Origin: Pseudomonas sp. H9 | GTDB taxonomy: Bacteria > Pseudomonadota > Gammaproteobacteria > Pseudomonadales > Pseudomonadaceae | Assembly: GCF_004353925.1 (NCBI RefSeq) | Contig: NZ_SMOK01000028.1 | Span: 1-64,000 of the forward strand | DNA: 64,000 bases | Direction: 5' to 3' | Part shown: in pieces, positions 45,714-53,812 of the stretch | Position numbering within the stretch: the first letter of the stretch is position 1 | Layout of the letters: each line of letters begins with the position of its first letter | The notes under the pieces: model-generated | What the model saw: only the letters and a program-made list of their open reading frames with translations | Database searches by the model: none | What the model was told of the DNA's origin: nothing | Program-made: the position numbers and the translations under genes

Positions 45714-46463
45714 TCAGCGTGGTCGGCAGATCCAGTGCAGGTAGCGTCCTAAACCGGCAAAAGCGGGATGACGTCGATGCGCCAGTTCCATCTCCAGCAG
45801 GTCGAGCAGCTCGGCCTTGGCCTGGAATTCGCTGGGCATGTAGTCGTGGAATACCCGTACGCCGCTTTCTGTTTCGACCTGCCACAGACCTTCAAGTTGC
45901 ACCCTGAGAGTGCGCGGATCAAGCGGTTTTTGTGGGGTCAGGCTTTGCTTCTCACCGGCCATGTCGTTGCGTCGCAGTTTGCGGAAATGGCCTTTGAGCA
46001 AGTTGCGGTAAACCAGTGCATCGCGGTTATAGAACGCCAGTGACAGCAGGCCATCGCTACGGGTCAACTGATGCAGCACCGGCAATATGGTCTCCGGCTC
46101 GGCCAGCCACTCCAGCACGGCATGGCACAGCACCAGGTCGTAAGGCTCGGTCAGTTGCCCGAGCAACTCTTGCCAGGGCGCCTGGATGAAGGTTGCCTGC
46201 TTGCCGGCTTCGGCAAAGCGTGCGCGGGCGCCTTCAAGCATCGGCTCGGCAGGCTCGGCCAAGGTGACTTGATGGCCACGTTCGGCCAGCCACAGGGCCA
46301 TGTGCCCCAGGCCAGCACCGATATCAAGTACGCGCAATGGGCGTTCGGGCAAGACCTCGGCCAGGTCGGCCTGGAGCACGGCCAGGCGAATTGCGCCTTT
46401 GGCGCCGCCATAGATTTTGTTGGCAAAACGGGTGGCCAGGGCGTCGAAGTGGCGGTCTTTCAT
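45714..46463 (-). CDS. cmoM: tRNA uridine-5-oxyacetic acid methyltransferase CmoM
   Basis: A 249-residue SAM methyltransferase similar to E. coli CmoM (SmtA), which methylates cmo5U34 to mcmo5U in tRNA anticodons. The N-terminus (MKDRHFDALATRFANKIYGG) matches the E. coli start closely. The SAM loop is VLDIGAGLGHMALWLAERG; CHAVLEWLAEP and LSLAFYNRDALVYRNLLKGH are family features. The ATG at 46463 overlaps the stop codon of the MazG-like gene. Confidence 0.9.
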   Translation of the reverse strand: MKDRHFDALATRFANKIYGGAKGAIRLAVLQADLAEVLPERPLRVLDIGAGLGHMALWLAERGHQVTLAEPAEPMLEGARARFAEAGKQATFIQAPWQELLGQLTEPYDLVLCHAVLEWLAEPETILPVLHQLTRSDGLLSLAFYNRDALVYRNLLKGHFRKLRRNDMAGEKQSLTPQKPLDPRTLRVQLEGLWQVETESGVRVFHDYMPSEFQAKAELLDLLEMELAHRRHPAFAGLGRYLHWICRPR

Positions 46464-46765
46464 CGGGCAAAGCGCCTTTCGCTGTCGGCGAGCTTGGCGC
46501 GCACCACTTGCTCCATGTCCAGGCCCAGTTCGCTGCACAGCAGCAACAGGTACAGCACCACATCGCCGACCTCCTGGCCGGCGTGCTCGAGTTGCTCAGG
46601 TGAAAGCTGGCGTGACTGCTCTTCGCTCAGCCACTGGAAAATCTCCACCAGCTCAGCCATTTCAACGCTGGCGGCCATGGCCAGGTTTTTCGGGCTGTGA
46701 AAGCCGCGCCAGTCATTGGTGTCACGGATGCGGTGCAGGCGTTGGGTCAGTTCGTGCAGGTTCAT
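46460..46765 (-). CDS. MazG-like nucleotide pyrophosphohydrolase
   Basis: A 101-residue all-alpha NTP-PPase of the MazG/RS21-C6 group. The metal-binding glutamates are in VEMAELVEIFQWL and in AGQEVGDVVLYLLLL (ExxE...ExxD pattern). Members remove pyrophosphate from dNTPs such as dCTP or modified nucleotides. Start at MNLHELTQRL (46765). It is translationally coupled to cmoM by ATGA overlap. The exact substrate is unknown. Confidence 0.85.
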   Translation of the reverse strand: MNLHELTQRLHRIRDTNDWRGFHSPKNLAMAASVEMAELVEIFQWLSEEQSRQLSPEQLEHAGQEVGDVVLYLLLLCSELGLDMEQVVRAKLADSERRFAR

Positions 46766-46826
46766 CAAGGCTCTCCTCAAGCTGCATAGCTTCAGGCGGG
46801 CGCCTTCGCAACGCAAGCGCGACGTA

Positions 46827-47681
46827 TCAGCCCAGTGGTCGCCAGGCGCCGCGCATGTGTATCAACTCACCGTGGCCGTCCAGCCGTAAGAGGCCCTGAT
46901 CGGCAGTGGGGCTGGCGTTGAGGATGACCTCGCTGGGCAAGCGCACTGGTTTGAGGAAATCCACCTCTAACTGATAGCCAAAAACTGGCAGGTGGCTGCG
47001 CAAGGCCGCCAGGGTCATGGCTTTGCTCCACATACCGTGGGCAATCGCAGTGGGAAAGCCGAACAATTTTGCACTGCTGGCGCTCAGGTGGATCGGGTTG
47101 TAGTCGCCGCAGACTTTGGCGTAGCGGCGGCCAATGTCGCTATCAGCGTACCAACGGGTCAACTCGCCCAGCGGTTCGCTGTTGGAGGCTTCGCTGGCTG
47201 AGGGCGCAGGGTCGAGTTTCAGGCCGCGACAGAGCATGCGGCTGGTTTCTGACCAGATCAGGCCCAGACCATCTTCTGCGTCGGTGATCAGGTCGAAGGT
47301 GGCGCCTTTTTCGTGTGCTTGCAGGTTTTCCACATGCACGGCGAAACGCAGCTGGCTGATGCCACCCAGTGGGCGGACTACGCGGATGCTGTTGTGCAGA
47401 TGCACCAGGCCAAGCAGCGGGAAGGGAAAGGCTTTGTCGGTTAACAGCTGCAACTGCAAGGCAAACGCCATCACATGGGGGAAGGTCGGTGGCAAGCGTC
47501 CATCGTCGCTGAAATGGCAGAGTTTTCGGTACGCTTCCAGTTGCTTGGGTTGCACCGTCAGGGTGCAGCGCAAACCGGTGTCGGGTAAGGTGCCGCCGCT
47601 GATTTTTCGCTTGCGTGCGGCGCGCAGGTAAAGGCTGGAAACTGCGTCAGTGCGGCTCAGGTCATGCCAGTGTTGGGTCAT
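46827..47681 (-). CDS. MaoC-like dehydratase, HtdX-like
   Basis: A 284-residue double hot-dog hydratase. The C-terminal MaoC motif DYNPIHLSASSAKLFGFPTA and AIAHGMWSKAM carry the catalytic Asp and His. It should hydrate/dehydrate 3-hydroxyacyl thioesters. The start at 47681 is 2 bp from the stop of the upstream FabG-like gene, so the two are coupled. Gene order with FabG and thiolase resembles Mycobacterium htdX-fabG4-fadA2. Confidence 0.87.
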   Translation of the reverse strand: MTQHWHDLSRTDAVSSLYLRAARKRKISGGTLPDTGLRCTLTVQPKQLEAYRKLCHFSDDGRLPPTFPHVMAFALQLQLLTDKAFPFPLLGLVHLHNSIRVVRPLGGISQLRFAVHVENLQAHEKGATFDLITDAEDGLGLIWSETSRMLCRGLKLDPAPSASEASNSEPLGELTRWYADSDIGRRYAKVCGDYNPIHLSASSAKLFGFPTAIAHGMWSKAMTLAALRSHLPVFGYQLEVDFLKPVRLPSEVILNASPTADQGLLRLDGHGELIHMRGAWRPLG

Positions 47682-47683
47682 GT

Positions 47684-49036
47684 TCAAGCCCCCATTACGG
47701 CTTGGCCACAGACCCGCAGCACCTGGCCGTTGACGGTACCGCTGCCGGGTTGTGCCAGCCAGGCAATGGCCTCGGCGACATCTTGAGGCAGGCCACCCTG
47801 GCCCAGTGAGCTCATGCGTCGCCCGGCTTCGCGCAGGGCGAAGGGAATGGCGGCGGTCATGCGTGTTTCGATGAACCCGGGGGCCACGGCGTTGATACTG
47901 CCACCGCGAGTTGCCAACTTCGGCGCCCACGCCTGGGCCAGCCCGATCAGGCCGGCCTTGCTGGCGGCATAGTTGGATTGGCCACGGTTGCCGGCGATAC
48001 CACTGATCGAGGCCAGCAGTACAACCCGTGCGTTATCGTGCAGGGCGCCGCTGTCAAACAACGCCTGCGTCAGCAATTGCGGTGCCTTGAGGTTGACCGC
48101 CAGCACCGAGTCCCAGAATTCCGGAGTCATGTTGGCCAGGGTTTTGTCGCGGGTGATCCCGGCGTTGTGGATAACGATATCGATCCCCTCGGGCAACCCT
48201 TCGAGCAGTTGTGCGGCGGCGTCAGCGGCGCAGATATCTAGCGTCAGGCTGCGCCCGCCCAGGCGTTCAGCGAGGGCCTCGAGGTCATTCTTGGCCTGGG
48301 GCACGTCGAGCAATACGACCTCGGCGCCATCACGCGCCAAGGTCTCGGCAATGGCGGCGCCGATCCCTCGGGCGGCGCCGGTGACCAGCGCTTTGCGCCC
48401 GGCCAGTGGTCGGGTCCAGTCCTGTACGCTGCTGGCACAGGCTTCCAGGCGCAATACCTGGCCGGAGATAAAAGCGCTCTTGGGGGACAGGAAAAAGCGC
48501 AGAGCGCCTTCGAGTTGGTCTTCGGCGGCGTCGCTGACATACAGCAACTGCAGGGTGCCACCGGCGCGCAGTTCTTTGGCCAGTGAGCGACTGAAGCCTT
48601 CCAGGGCCCGTTGGGCAACCTGGGCTAGCGGGTCATCCAGTTGCTCCGGTGCGCGGCCCAGAATCACGATATGGGCGCACGGCGCCAGGCTGCGTAGCAG
48701 CGGCTGGAAGAATTCGCGTAGTTGCTTGAGCTGGTCGCTGTCGTCCAGTTCGCTGGCGTCGAACACTACAGCCTTGATTTTCGTGCCTAGGCCCGCGACC
48801 CACTCGGGAGCGCTCAGGTCGGGGCTGGCGAAACTGTAGACCTCATCGGTCAGGCGTTTGGCAAAGGTCTCGACGATGTTCGCCAGAGGGCCGCCGCCGA
48901 GCAACAACGCGCCTTCAACCGGCCGCAGCCGCCCGGCTGTCCAGCGTTCCAGGCGGGCAGGGCTGGGCAAACCCACGGCACCGACCAGGCGCCGGCCGAG
49001 GTCGGAGTTGGCGAAGTCTATGTAGCGGTCGCTCAT
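47684..49036 (-). CDS. Large 3-oxoacyl-ACP/CoA reductase, FabG4-like
   Basis: A 450-residue reductase, much longer than ordinary FabG (about 245). Residues 1-205 are an N-terminal flavodoxin-like domain with no cofactor motif. Residues about 210-450 are an SDR with NAD(P) loop VTGAARGIGAAIAETLARDG, NAGITRDKTLANM, serine in SISGIAGNRGQ and the catalytic pair in SNYAASKAG. This architecture is that of high-molecular-weight FabG (FabG4). The start at 49036 has GGGAGA upstream. Confidence 0.9.
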   Translation of the reverse strand: MSDRYIDFANSDLGRRLVGAVGLPSPARLERWTAGRLRPVEGALLLGGGPLANIVETFAKRLTDEVYSFASPDLSAPEWVAGLGTKIKAVVFDASELDDSDQLKQLREFFQPLLRSLAPCAHIVILGRAPEQLDDPLAQVAQRALEGFSRSLAKELRAGGTLQLLYVSDAAEDQLEGALRFFLSPKSAFISGQVLRLEACASSVQDWTRPLAGRKALVTGAARGIGAAIAETLARDGAEVVLLDVPQAKNDLEALAERLGGRSLTLDICAADAAAQLLEGLPEGIDIVIHNAGITRDKTLANMTPEFWDSVLAVNLKAPQLLTQALFDSGALHDNARVVLLASISGIAGNRGQSNYAASKAGLIGLAQAWAPKLATRGGSINAVAPGFIETRMTAAIPFALREAGRRMSSLGQGGLPQDVAEAIAWLAQPGSGTVNGQVLRVCGQAVMGA

Positions 49037-49168
49037 GAGCACGTCTCCCTGAGATAAGCTTCAAAGTGTGGACCATGTTTGGCCGTTGGTCGTTCGAACG
49101 CTGAAAAAACACCTACGCTGAATGTGGAAAACACCGTCGACCACTTCATTGGAAGGAGGGCGAAACGT

Positions 49169-50446
49169 ATGCGCTCACTGCGTCGGGTCGCGATCCTGGG
49201 TGGCAACCGAATTCCCTTCGCCCGTTCCAATGGCGCCTATGCCACTGCCAGCAACCAGACGATGCTTACGGCAGCGCTGGAAGGGCTGATCGAGCGTTTT
49301 AGCCTGCATGGTCTGCAGTTGGGTGAAGTCGCTGCCGGGGCCGTGCTCAAGCACTCCTGGGACATGAACCTGACGCGTGAGTGTGTGCTCGGTTCGCGTT
49401 TATCCGCACAAACCCCGGCCTATGACTTGCAACAGGCGTGCGGCACGGGGCTGGAAACAGCCTTGCAAGTTGCCAATAAAATCGCGTCGGGCCAGATCGA
49501 CAGCGCGATTGCCGGTGGTGTCGACACCACTTCCGATGCCCCAATTGCGGTCAACGAAGGCTTGCGCCAGATCCTGCTACAGGCGCACCGTGGCAAGACC
49601 ACCGCCGATAAGCTCAAAGCCTTTCTCCAGCTTCGCCCGGGGCATTTGAAACCGCTGTTGCCACGCAACGTTGAGCCACGCACCGGGCTTTCCATGGGCC
49701 AGCACTGTGAGCAGATGGCGCAGACCTGGCAGATTCCACGCCAGGCACAGGACCAACTGGCGCTGCTCAGTCATCAGCACCTGGCGGCAGCCTATGCCGA
49801 GGGGTGGCATGACGATTTGCTGACACCGTTCCTTGGCTTGAGCCGGGACAACAACCTGCGGGCTGACCTGACTCTGGAGGCGCTTGCCAGCCTCAAGCCT
49901 GTGTTCGAGCGCAGCGAGAGGGCAACCCTCACAGCCGGCAACTCCACACCGCTGACCGATGGCGCCTCGCTGGTGTTGCTGAGCAGTGAAGACTGGGCGC
50001 GTGAGCACAGTCTTCAAGTGCAGGCGTATCTGGTGGACGGTGAAAACGCTGCTGTGGACTTTGCCAAAGGCCAGGAAGGGTTACTGATGGCACCGGTTTA
50101 CGCAGTGCCGCATTTGTTGGCGCGCAACGGCTTGAGCCTGCAAGACTTCGACTTCTACGAAATTCATGAAGCCTTCGCTGCGCAGGTGCTGTGCACCCTC
50201 AAGGCCTGGGAAGATCCCGACTATTGCCAGCATCGCCTGGGCCTGAGCGAGCCGCTGGGCGCGATCGATCGCAGCAAGCTCAATGTCAGGGGCAGTTCAC
50301 TGGCGGCCGGTCACCCGTTTGCCGCCACCGGTGGGCGCATTCTTGCCAATATGGCCAAGTTGTTGGCCACGGCTGGCAAGGGCCGTGGCTTGATATCAAT
50401 CTGCGCCGCCGGCGGCCAGGGGGTCGCCGTGATTATTGAGCGCTGA
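49169..50446 (+). CDS. Acetyl-CoA acetyltransferase / 3-ketoacyl-CoA thiolase
   Basis: A 425-residue thiolase resembling FadI and mycobacterial FadA2. The nucleophilic cysteine is in LQQACGTGLETALQVANK (about residue 93). The other catalytic residues are in YEIHEAFAAQVLCT, the SSLAAGHPFAATGGR block and CAAGGQGVAVIIE near the end. GGAGG stands upstream of the ATG at 49169. It is divergent from the FabG4/MaoC pair and could share its regulatory region. Its last 14 bp overlap the convergent transporter gene. Confidence 0.92.
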   Translation: MRSLRRVAILGGNRIPFARSNGAYATASNQTMLTAALEGLIERFSLHGLQLGEVAAGAVLKHSWDMNLTRECVLGSRLSAQTPAYDLQQACGTGLETALQVANKIASGQIDSAIAGGVDTTSDAPIAVNEGLRQILLQAHRGKTTADKLKAFLQLRPGHLKPLLPRNVEPRTGLSMGQHCEQMAQTWQIPRQAQDQLALLSHQHLAAAYAEGWHDDLLTPFLGLSRDNNLRADLTLEALASLKPVFERSERATLTAGNSTPLTDGASLVLLSSEDWAREHSLQVQAYLVDGENAAVDFAKGQEGLLMAPVYAVPHLLARNGLSLQDFDFYEIHEAFAAQVLCTLKAWEDPDYCQHRLGLSEPLGAIDRSKLNVRGSSLAAGHPFAATGGRILANMAKLLATAGKGRGLISICAAGGQGVAVIIER

Positions 50447-51452
50447 CCAAGGTTGCCGGCGCTGTGGTGGCCGGTCGATTGGCATAGTGCTCGGCCATGA
50501 TCGAGCAGACGATCAGCTGCAACGGGTGGTAGATCATGATTGGCAGCAAGATCAGACCCAAGCCCGGATGGGCACCGAAGATCAGTGCGGCCATTGGCGC
50601 ACCTGCGGCCAGCGACTTTTTGCTGGCGCAGAACACTGCGGCCACTTCGTCTGCCGGGTTCAACTTCAGCGCTCGGGCGCTACGGGTGGTCAGCCACAGG
50701 ATCAGCGCCAGCAACAGCGCGCTGCCGGCAAACGCAGTCATCAATACCGCACTGCCTTGCTGCTGCCACATGCCCGACACCATTGAATTGCAAAACGCCG
50801 CGTAAACCAGCAGCAGGATTACCAGCTTGTCGAGGATGTTGGTGTAGCGCTTGTGTCGGGCAAAGAAGCGGCCCAGCCAAGGGCGCAGCGATTGGCCGAG
50901 CACCAGGGGCAACAACAGCAGCGCACACAGATCCAGCAGGGTGGCGCCGAGGTCGATGCCGTTGTTGCCGCTACCAACCACCAGGCTGACCAGCCAGGGG
51001 GTGATGAAAATACCCAGAACACTGGACAGGCTGGCGTTGAGGATTGCTGCCGGGACATTGCCGCCTGCACTGCCGGTCAAGGCCACGGAAGAGGAGATCG
51101 TCGAGGGCAGGGCGCACAGGTAGAAAAAGCCCAGCATCAGCAGCGCCGGTATGTGGCTGCCAAACAAGCTGTTCGCCACCCACCACAGCAAGGGAAAGAC
51201 GATGAAGGTGAAGCCTTGCACCATCAGATGCAGGCGGCCGCTTTTCAGGCCGTGACCAATCTGTTCGCTGGACAGGTTGATACCGTGCAGGAAGAACACC
51301 AGGAACACGCCGACGTTGATCACATATTCGGCGTGCATCGCCCCGCCGCTACGGCCAACATTGGGGAACAACCATGCCAGGAAAGTGGCGAGGAACATGC
51401 CACAGAGAAACCAGTCGGTGACCACGCGTTTGAAGTGTTTGAGCGCATGCAT
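50433..51452 (-). CDS. SBF-like (bile acid:sodium symporter family) transporter
   Basis: A 339-residue membrane protein with about ten hydrophobic helices of the SBF-like CPA transporter family (E. coli YfeH-like). Characteristic segments are FLHGINLSSEQIGHGLKSGR, YLCALPSTISSSVALTGSAG, GGNVPAAILNASLSSVLGIF and FCASKKSLAAGAPMAALIFG. The substrate is unknown. It is divergent from the AraC-type regulator, 87 bp apart, which may control it. Confidence 0.88.
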   Translation of the reverse strand: MHALKHFKRVVTDWFLCGMFLATFLAWLFPNVGRSGGAMHAEYVINVGVFLVFFLHGINLSSEQIGHGLKSGRLHLMVQGFTFIVFPLLWWVANSLFGSHIPALLMLGFFYLCALPSTISSSVALTGSAGGNVPAAILNASLSSVLGIFITPWLVSLVVGSGNNGIDLGATLLDLCALLLLPLVLGQSLRPWLGRFFARHKRYTNILDKLVILLLVYAAFCNSMVSGMWQQQGSAVLMTAFAGSALLLALILWLTTRSARALKLNPADEVAAVFCASKKSLAAGAPMAALIFGAHPGLGLILLPIMIYHPLQLIVCSIMAEHYANRPATTAPATLVSAQ

Positions 51453-51539
51453 AGGCTAGCCTTCGAATCATTTTGTAATCGTTGAGCCCAGAGGCTACGC
51501 TCGGCAAGTGTTTACCGTCTTGCGACATAAGGCCAAGTG

Positions 51540-52328
51540 ATGCCGAAAAACGGACAGCAGTCCTCACCTCGTCCGATTCCTGTGCTTGAGCATTTGCCTC
51601 GGGCGCTGTACGCACGCGCCGAGAGCCTGGGCGCCGGCTCGTGGACGCCGCATCATCAGCATGACTGGGTGCAGTTCTCCTACGCGATCAGCGGTGTTCT
51701 GGGGGTGTATACCGCCGAAGGCAGCTACTTCGCCCCGCCGCAGTGGGGCGTGTGGATTCCAGCGGGCGTTGAGCACAAAGTGGTGACTTCGATGCAGGCC
51801 GAGATGCGCAGCCTGTATGTGCGCCGTGATGTGTCGAGCTGGGCGCCGGGCCATTGTCGGGTGCTGGAAGTGACGCCGCTGGCACGTGAACTGATCAAAC
51901 AGTTTTGCTTGTTACCCGTTGAGTACCCTGAAAACGGCAGCGCCGAGGCACGATTGGTGGCGGTTTTGCTGGATCAGTTGCAGGCTTTGCCGGAGGTGGG
52001 TTTCTCTCTACCGTTGCCGAAGCACCCGCGCCTGCTTGAACTGTGCAATGAATTGCTCGCTCACCCGGAGCAAGGGCAAAGCCTTGGGCAATGGGCGCAA
52101 CGCTTGAATACTTCGGAAAAAACCCTGACGCGTCTGTTTCAACGTGAAACCGGCTTGAGTTTTCGCGGCTGGCGCCAGCGTATGCGCCTGCTGTCGTCAT
52201 TGACGGCATTGGAGGCAGGGCAGAGTGTCACCGAGGCGGCGCTGGGCAGTGGCTATGACTCAACCTCGGCCTATATCGCGGCATTCAAGAGCCTGTTCGG
52301 CTTTACCCCAGGTGGTTTGCGTTTGTAA
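51540..52328 (+). CDS. AraC-family transcriptional regulator with cupin domain
   Basis: A 262-residue regulator. The N-terminal cupin (SWTPHHQHDWVQFSYAISGV, YFAPPQWGVWIPAGVEHKV) may bind a small ligand or metal. The C-terminal double helix-turn-helix is LGQWAQRLNTSEKTLTRLFQ, FRGWRQRMRLLSSLTALEAG and LGSGYDSTSAYIAAFKSLFG. The ATG at 51540 has AAGG at 8 bp; an in-frame GTG lies 3 bp upstream. It probably regulates the divergent SBF-like transporter. Confidence 0.9.
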   Translation: MPKNGQQSSPRPIPVLEHLPRALYARAESLGAGSWTPHHQHDWVQFSYAISGVLGVYTAEGSYFAPPQWGVWIPAGVEHKVVTSMQAEMRSLYVRRDVSSWAPGHCRVLEVTPLARELIKQFCLLPVEYPENGSAEARLVAVLLDQLQALPEVGFSLPLPKHPRLLELCNELLAHPEQGQSLGQWAQRLNTSEKTLTRLFQRETGLSFRGWRQRMRLLSSLTALEAGQSVTEAALGSGYDSTSAYIAAFKSLFGFTPGGLRL

Positions 52329-52509
52329 CGGTAAAGAAATCTGGTGATTTTTGTGAACGATTGTGCACAGTCACTTACAAAAACTATGGCAAGTCAGGCC
52401 GATTGTCGTTACAACGCAGTGCGGCCTTGCTACAGCGGCGAGCCGACAAAGCAGCGGTGACCTATAAAAAATCACGTGTCTGGCAAAACAGGAACCCTGA
52501 CAAAAGCCG

Positions 52510-53403
52510 ATGAAGACTCCAAAACGCATTGAACCACTGGTTGAAGATGGATTGGTCGATGAAGTACTCCGGCCGTTGATGAGTGGCAAGGAGGCCGCCG
52601 TGTACGTGGTGCGCTGCGGGCGGGAATTGCGCTGTGCCAAGGTCTACAAGGAGGCTAACAAACGCAGCTTCCGCCAGGCCGCCGAATATCAGGAAGGCCG
52701 CAAGGTGCGTAACAGCCGCCAGGCCCGGGCCATGGCCAAAGGTTCCAAGTACGGGCGCAAAGAGGCCGAAGATGCCTGGCAGAACGCCGAAGTGGCGGCG
52801 CTGTTCCGTCTGGCCAATGCCGGCGTGCGGGTGCCGCGGCCCTATGACTTTCTCGACGGTGTGCTGCTGATGGAGCTGGTGGCCGACGAGTTCGGCGATG
52901 CTGCGCCACGGCTGAACGATGTGGTGCTTGAACCTGAGCAGGCGCGCGAATACCACGCCTTTGTCATCCGCCAGATCGTGTTGATGCTGTGTACCGGCCT
53001 GGTGCATGGCGACTTGTCGGAATTCAACGTGCTGCTTGGGCCTGACGGGCCGGTGATCATCGACTTGCCACAGGCGGTGGATGCGGCGGGCAACAACCAC
53101 GCCTTCAGCATGCTGGAGCGCGACGTGGGCAACATGGCGGCCTATTTCGGGCGTTTTGCACCGGAACTGAAGAACACCCGTTTTGCGAAAGAGATGTGGG
53201 CCCTGTACCAGGCCGGTGAACTGCTGCCGGACAGCGAGCTCACCGGCCAGTTCCAGGACGATCAGCGCCGCGCCGATGTTGCCGGGGTAATGCGCGAGAT
53301 CGAGGCGGCGCGCTTTGACGAAGCCCGTCGGCGCGCCGTTAAGGAAGAGGCGGAGCACGGTTCAAGCAAACACGAAGAACCTGCACCGCCCTGGTTGCAA
53401 TAG
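52510..53403 (+). CDS. RIO1-family serine kinase
   Basis: A 297-residue atypical kinase. Visible RIO features are the glycine loop MSGKEAAVYVV, the ATP-lysine in LRCAKVYKEANKRSFRQAAE, the catalytic LVHGDLSEFNVLLG with Asp and Asn, and the metal-binding PVIIDLPQAVD. The substrates in bacteria are unknown. A similar gene (PA4780, as I recall) lies next to cueR in P. aeruginosa, matching its place here. A 181-bp gap upstream separates it from the AraC gene. Confidence 0.9.
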   Translation: MKTPKRIEPLVEDGLVDEVLRPLMSGKEAAVYVVRCGRELRCAKVYKEANKRSFRQAAEYQEGRKVRNSRQARAMAKGSKYGRKEAEDAWQNAEVAALFRLANAGVRVPRPYDFLDGVLLMELVADEFGDAAPRLNDVVLEPEQAREYHAFVIRQIVLMLCTGLVHGDLSEFNVLLGPDGPVIIDLPQAVDAAGNNHAFSMLERDVGNMAAYFGRFAPELKNTRFAKEMWALYQAGELLPDSELTGQFQDDQRRADVAGVMREIEAARFDEARRRAVKEEAEHGSSKHEEPAPPWLQ

Positions 53404-53407
53404 CCTG

Positions 53408-53812
53408 TCAGTGACAGCAGCTGCCGCCGGCTTCCAGGTCCTTGAGGATCGGGCAGTCGGGGCGGTCGTCGCCCTGGCAATGGGCGACCAGCTCGCTGAG
53501 GGTGTCGCGCAGGCTGACCAGTTCTTCGATGCGCCGGTTCAGGTCATCGATGTGCTGGCTGGCCAAGGCCTTGACGTCGGCACTGGCGCGTTGGCGGTCT
53601 TGCCACAGCGTCAGCAGCCGAGCCACTTCCTCCAGTGAGAACCCCAGGTCGCGCGAGCGCTTGATAAAGGCCAGGCGGTGCAAGTCTTCCTGCTGGTACA
53701 AGCGATAACCACTGTCGCTGCGCAGTGCAGGTTTGAGCAAGCCAATCGACTCGTAGTAGCGGATCATCTTGGCGCTCAGCCCGGAACGCCGGGCGGCTTG
53801 GCCGATGTTCAT
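53408..53812 (-). CDS. cueR: Copper efflux regulator CueR
   Basis: A 134-residue MerR-family activator that senses Cu(I), Ag(I) or Au(I). The N-terminal helix-turn-helix is MNIGQAARRSGLSAKMIRYY, followed by the dimerisation helix. The two metal cysteines are in AHCQGDDRPDCPIL, 8 residues apart, as in CueR. The start overlaps the copA stop codon (ATGA), so it is expressed with copA. Only 4 bp separate it from the convergent RIO1 kinase gene. Confidence 0.95.
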   Translation of the reverse strand: MNIGQAARRSGLSAKMIRYYESIGLLKPALRSDSGYRLYQQEDLHRLAFIKRSRDLGFSLEEVARLLTLWQDRQRASADVKALASQHIDDLNRRIEELVSLRDTLSELVAHCQGDDRPDCPILKDLEAGGSCCH

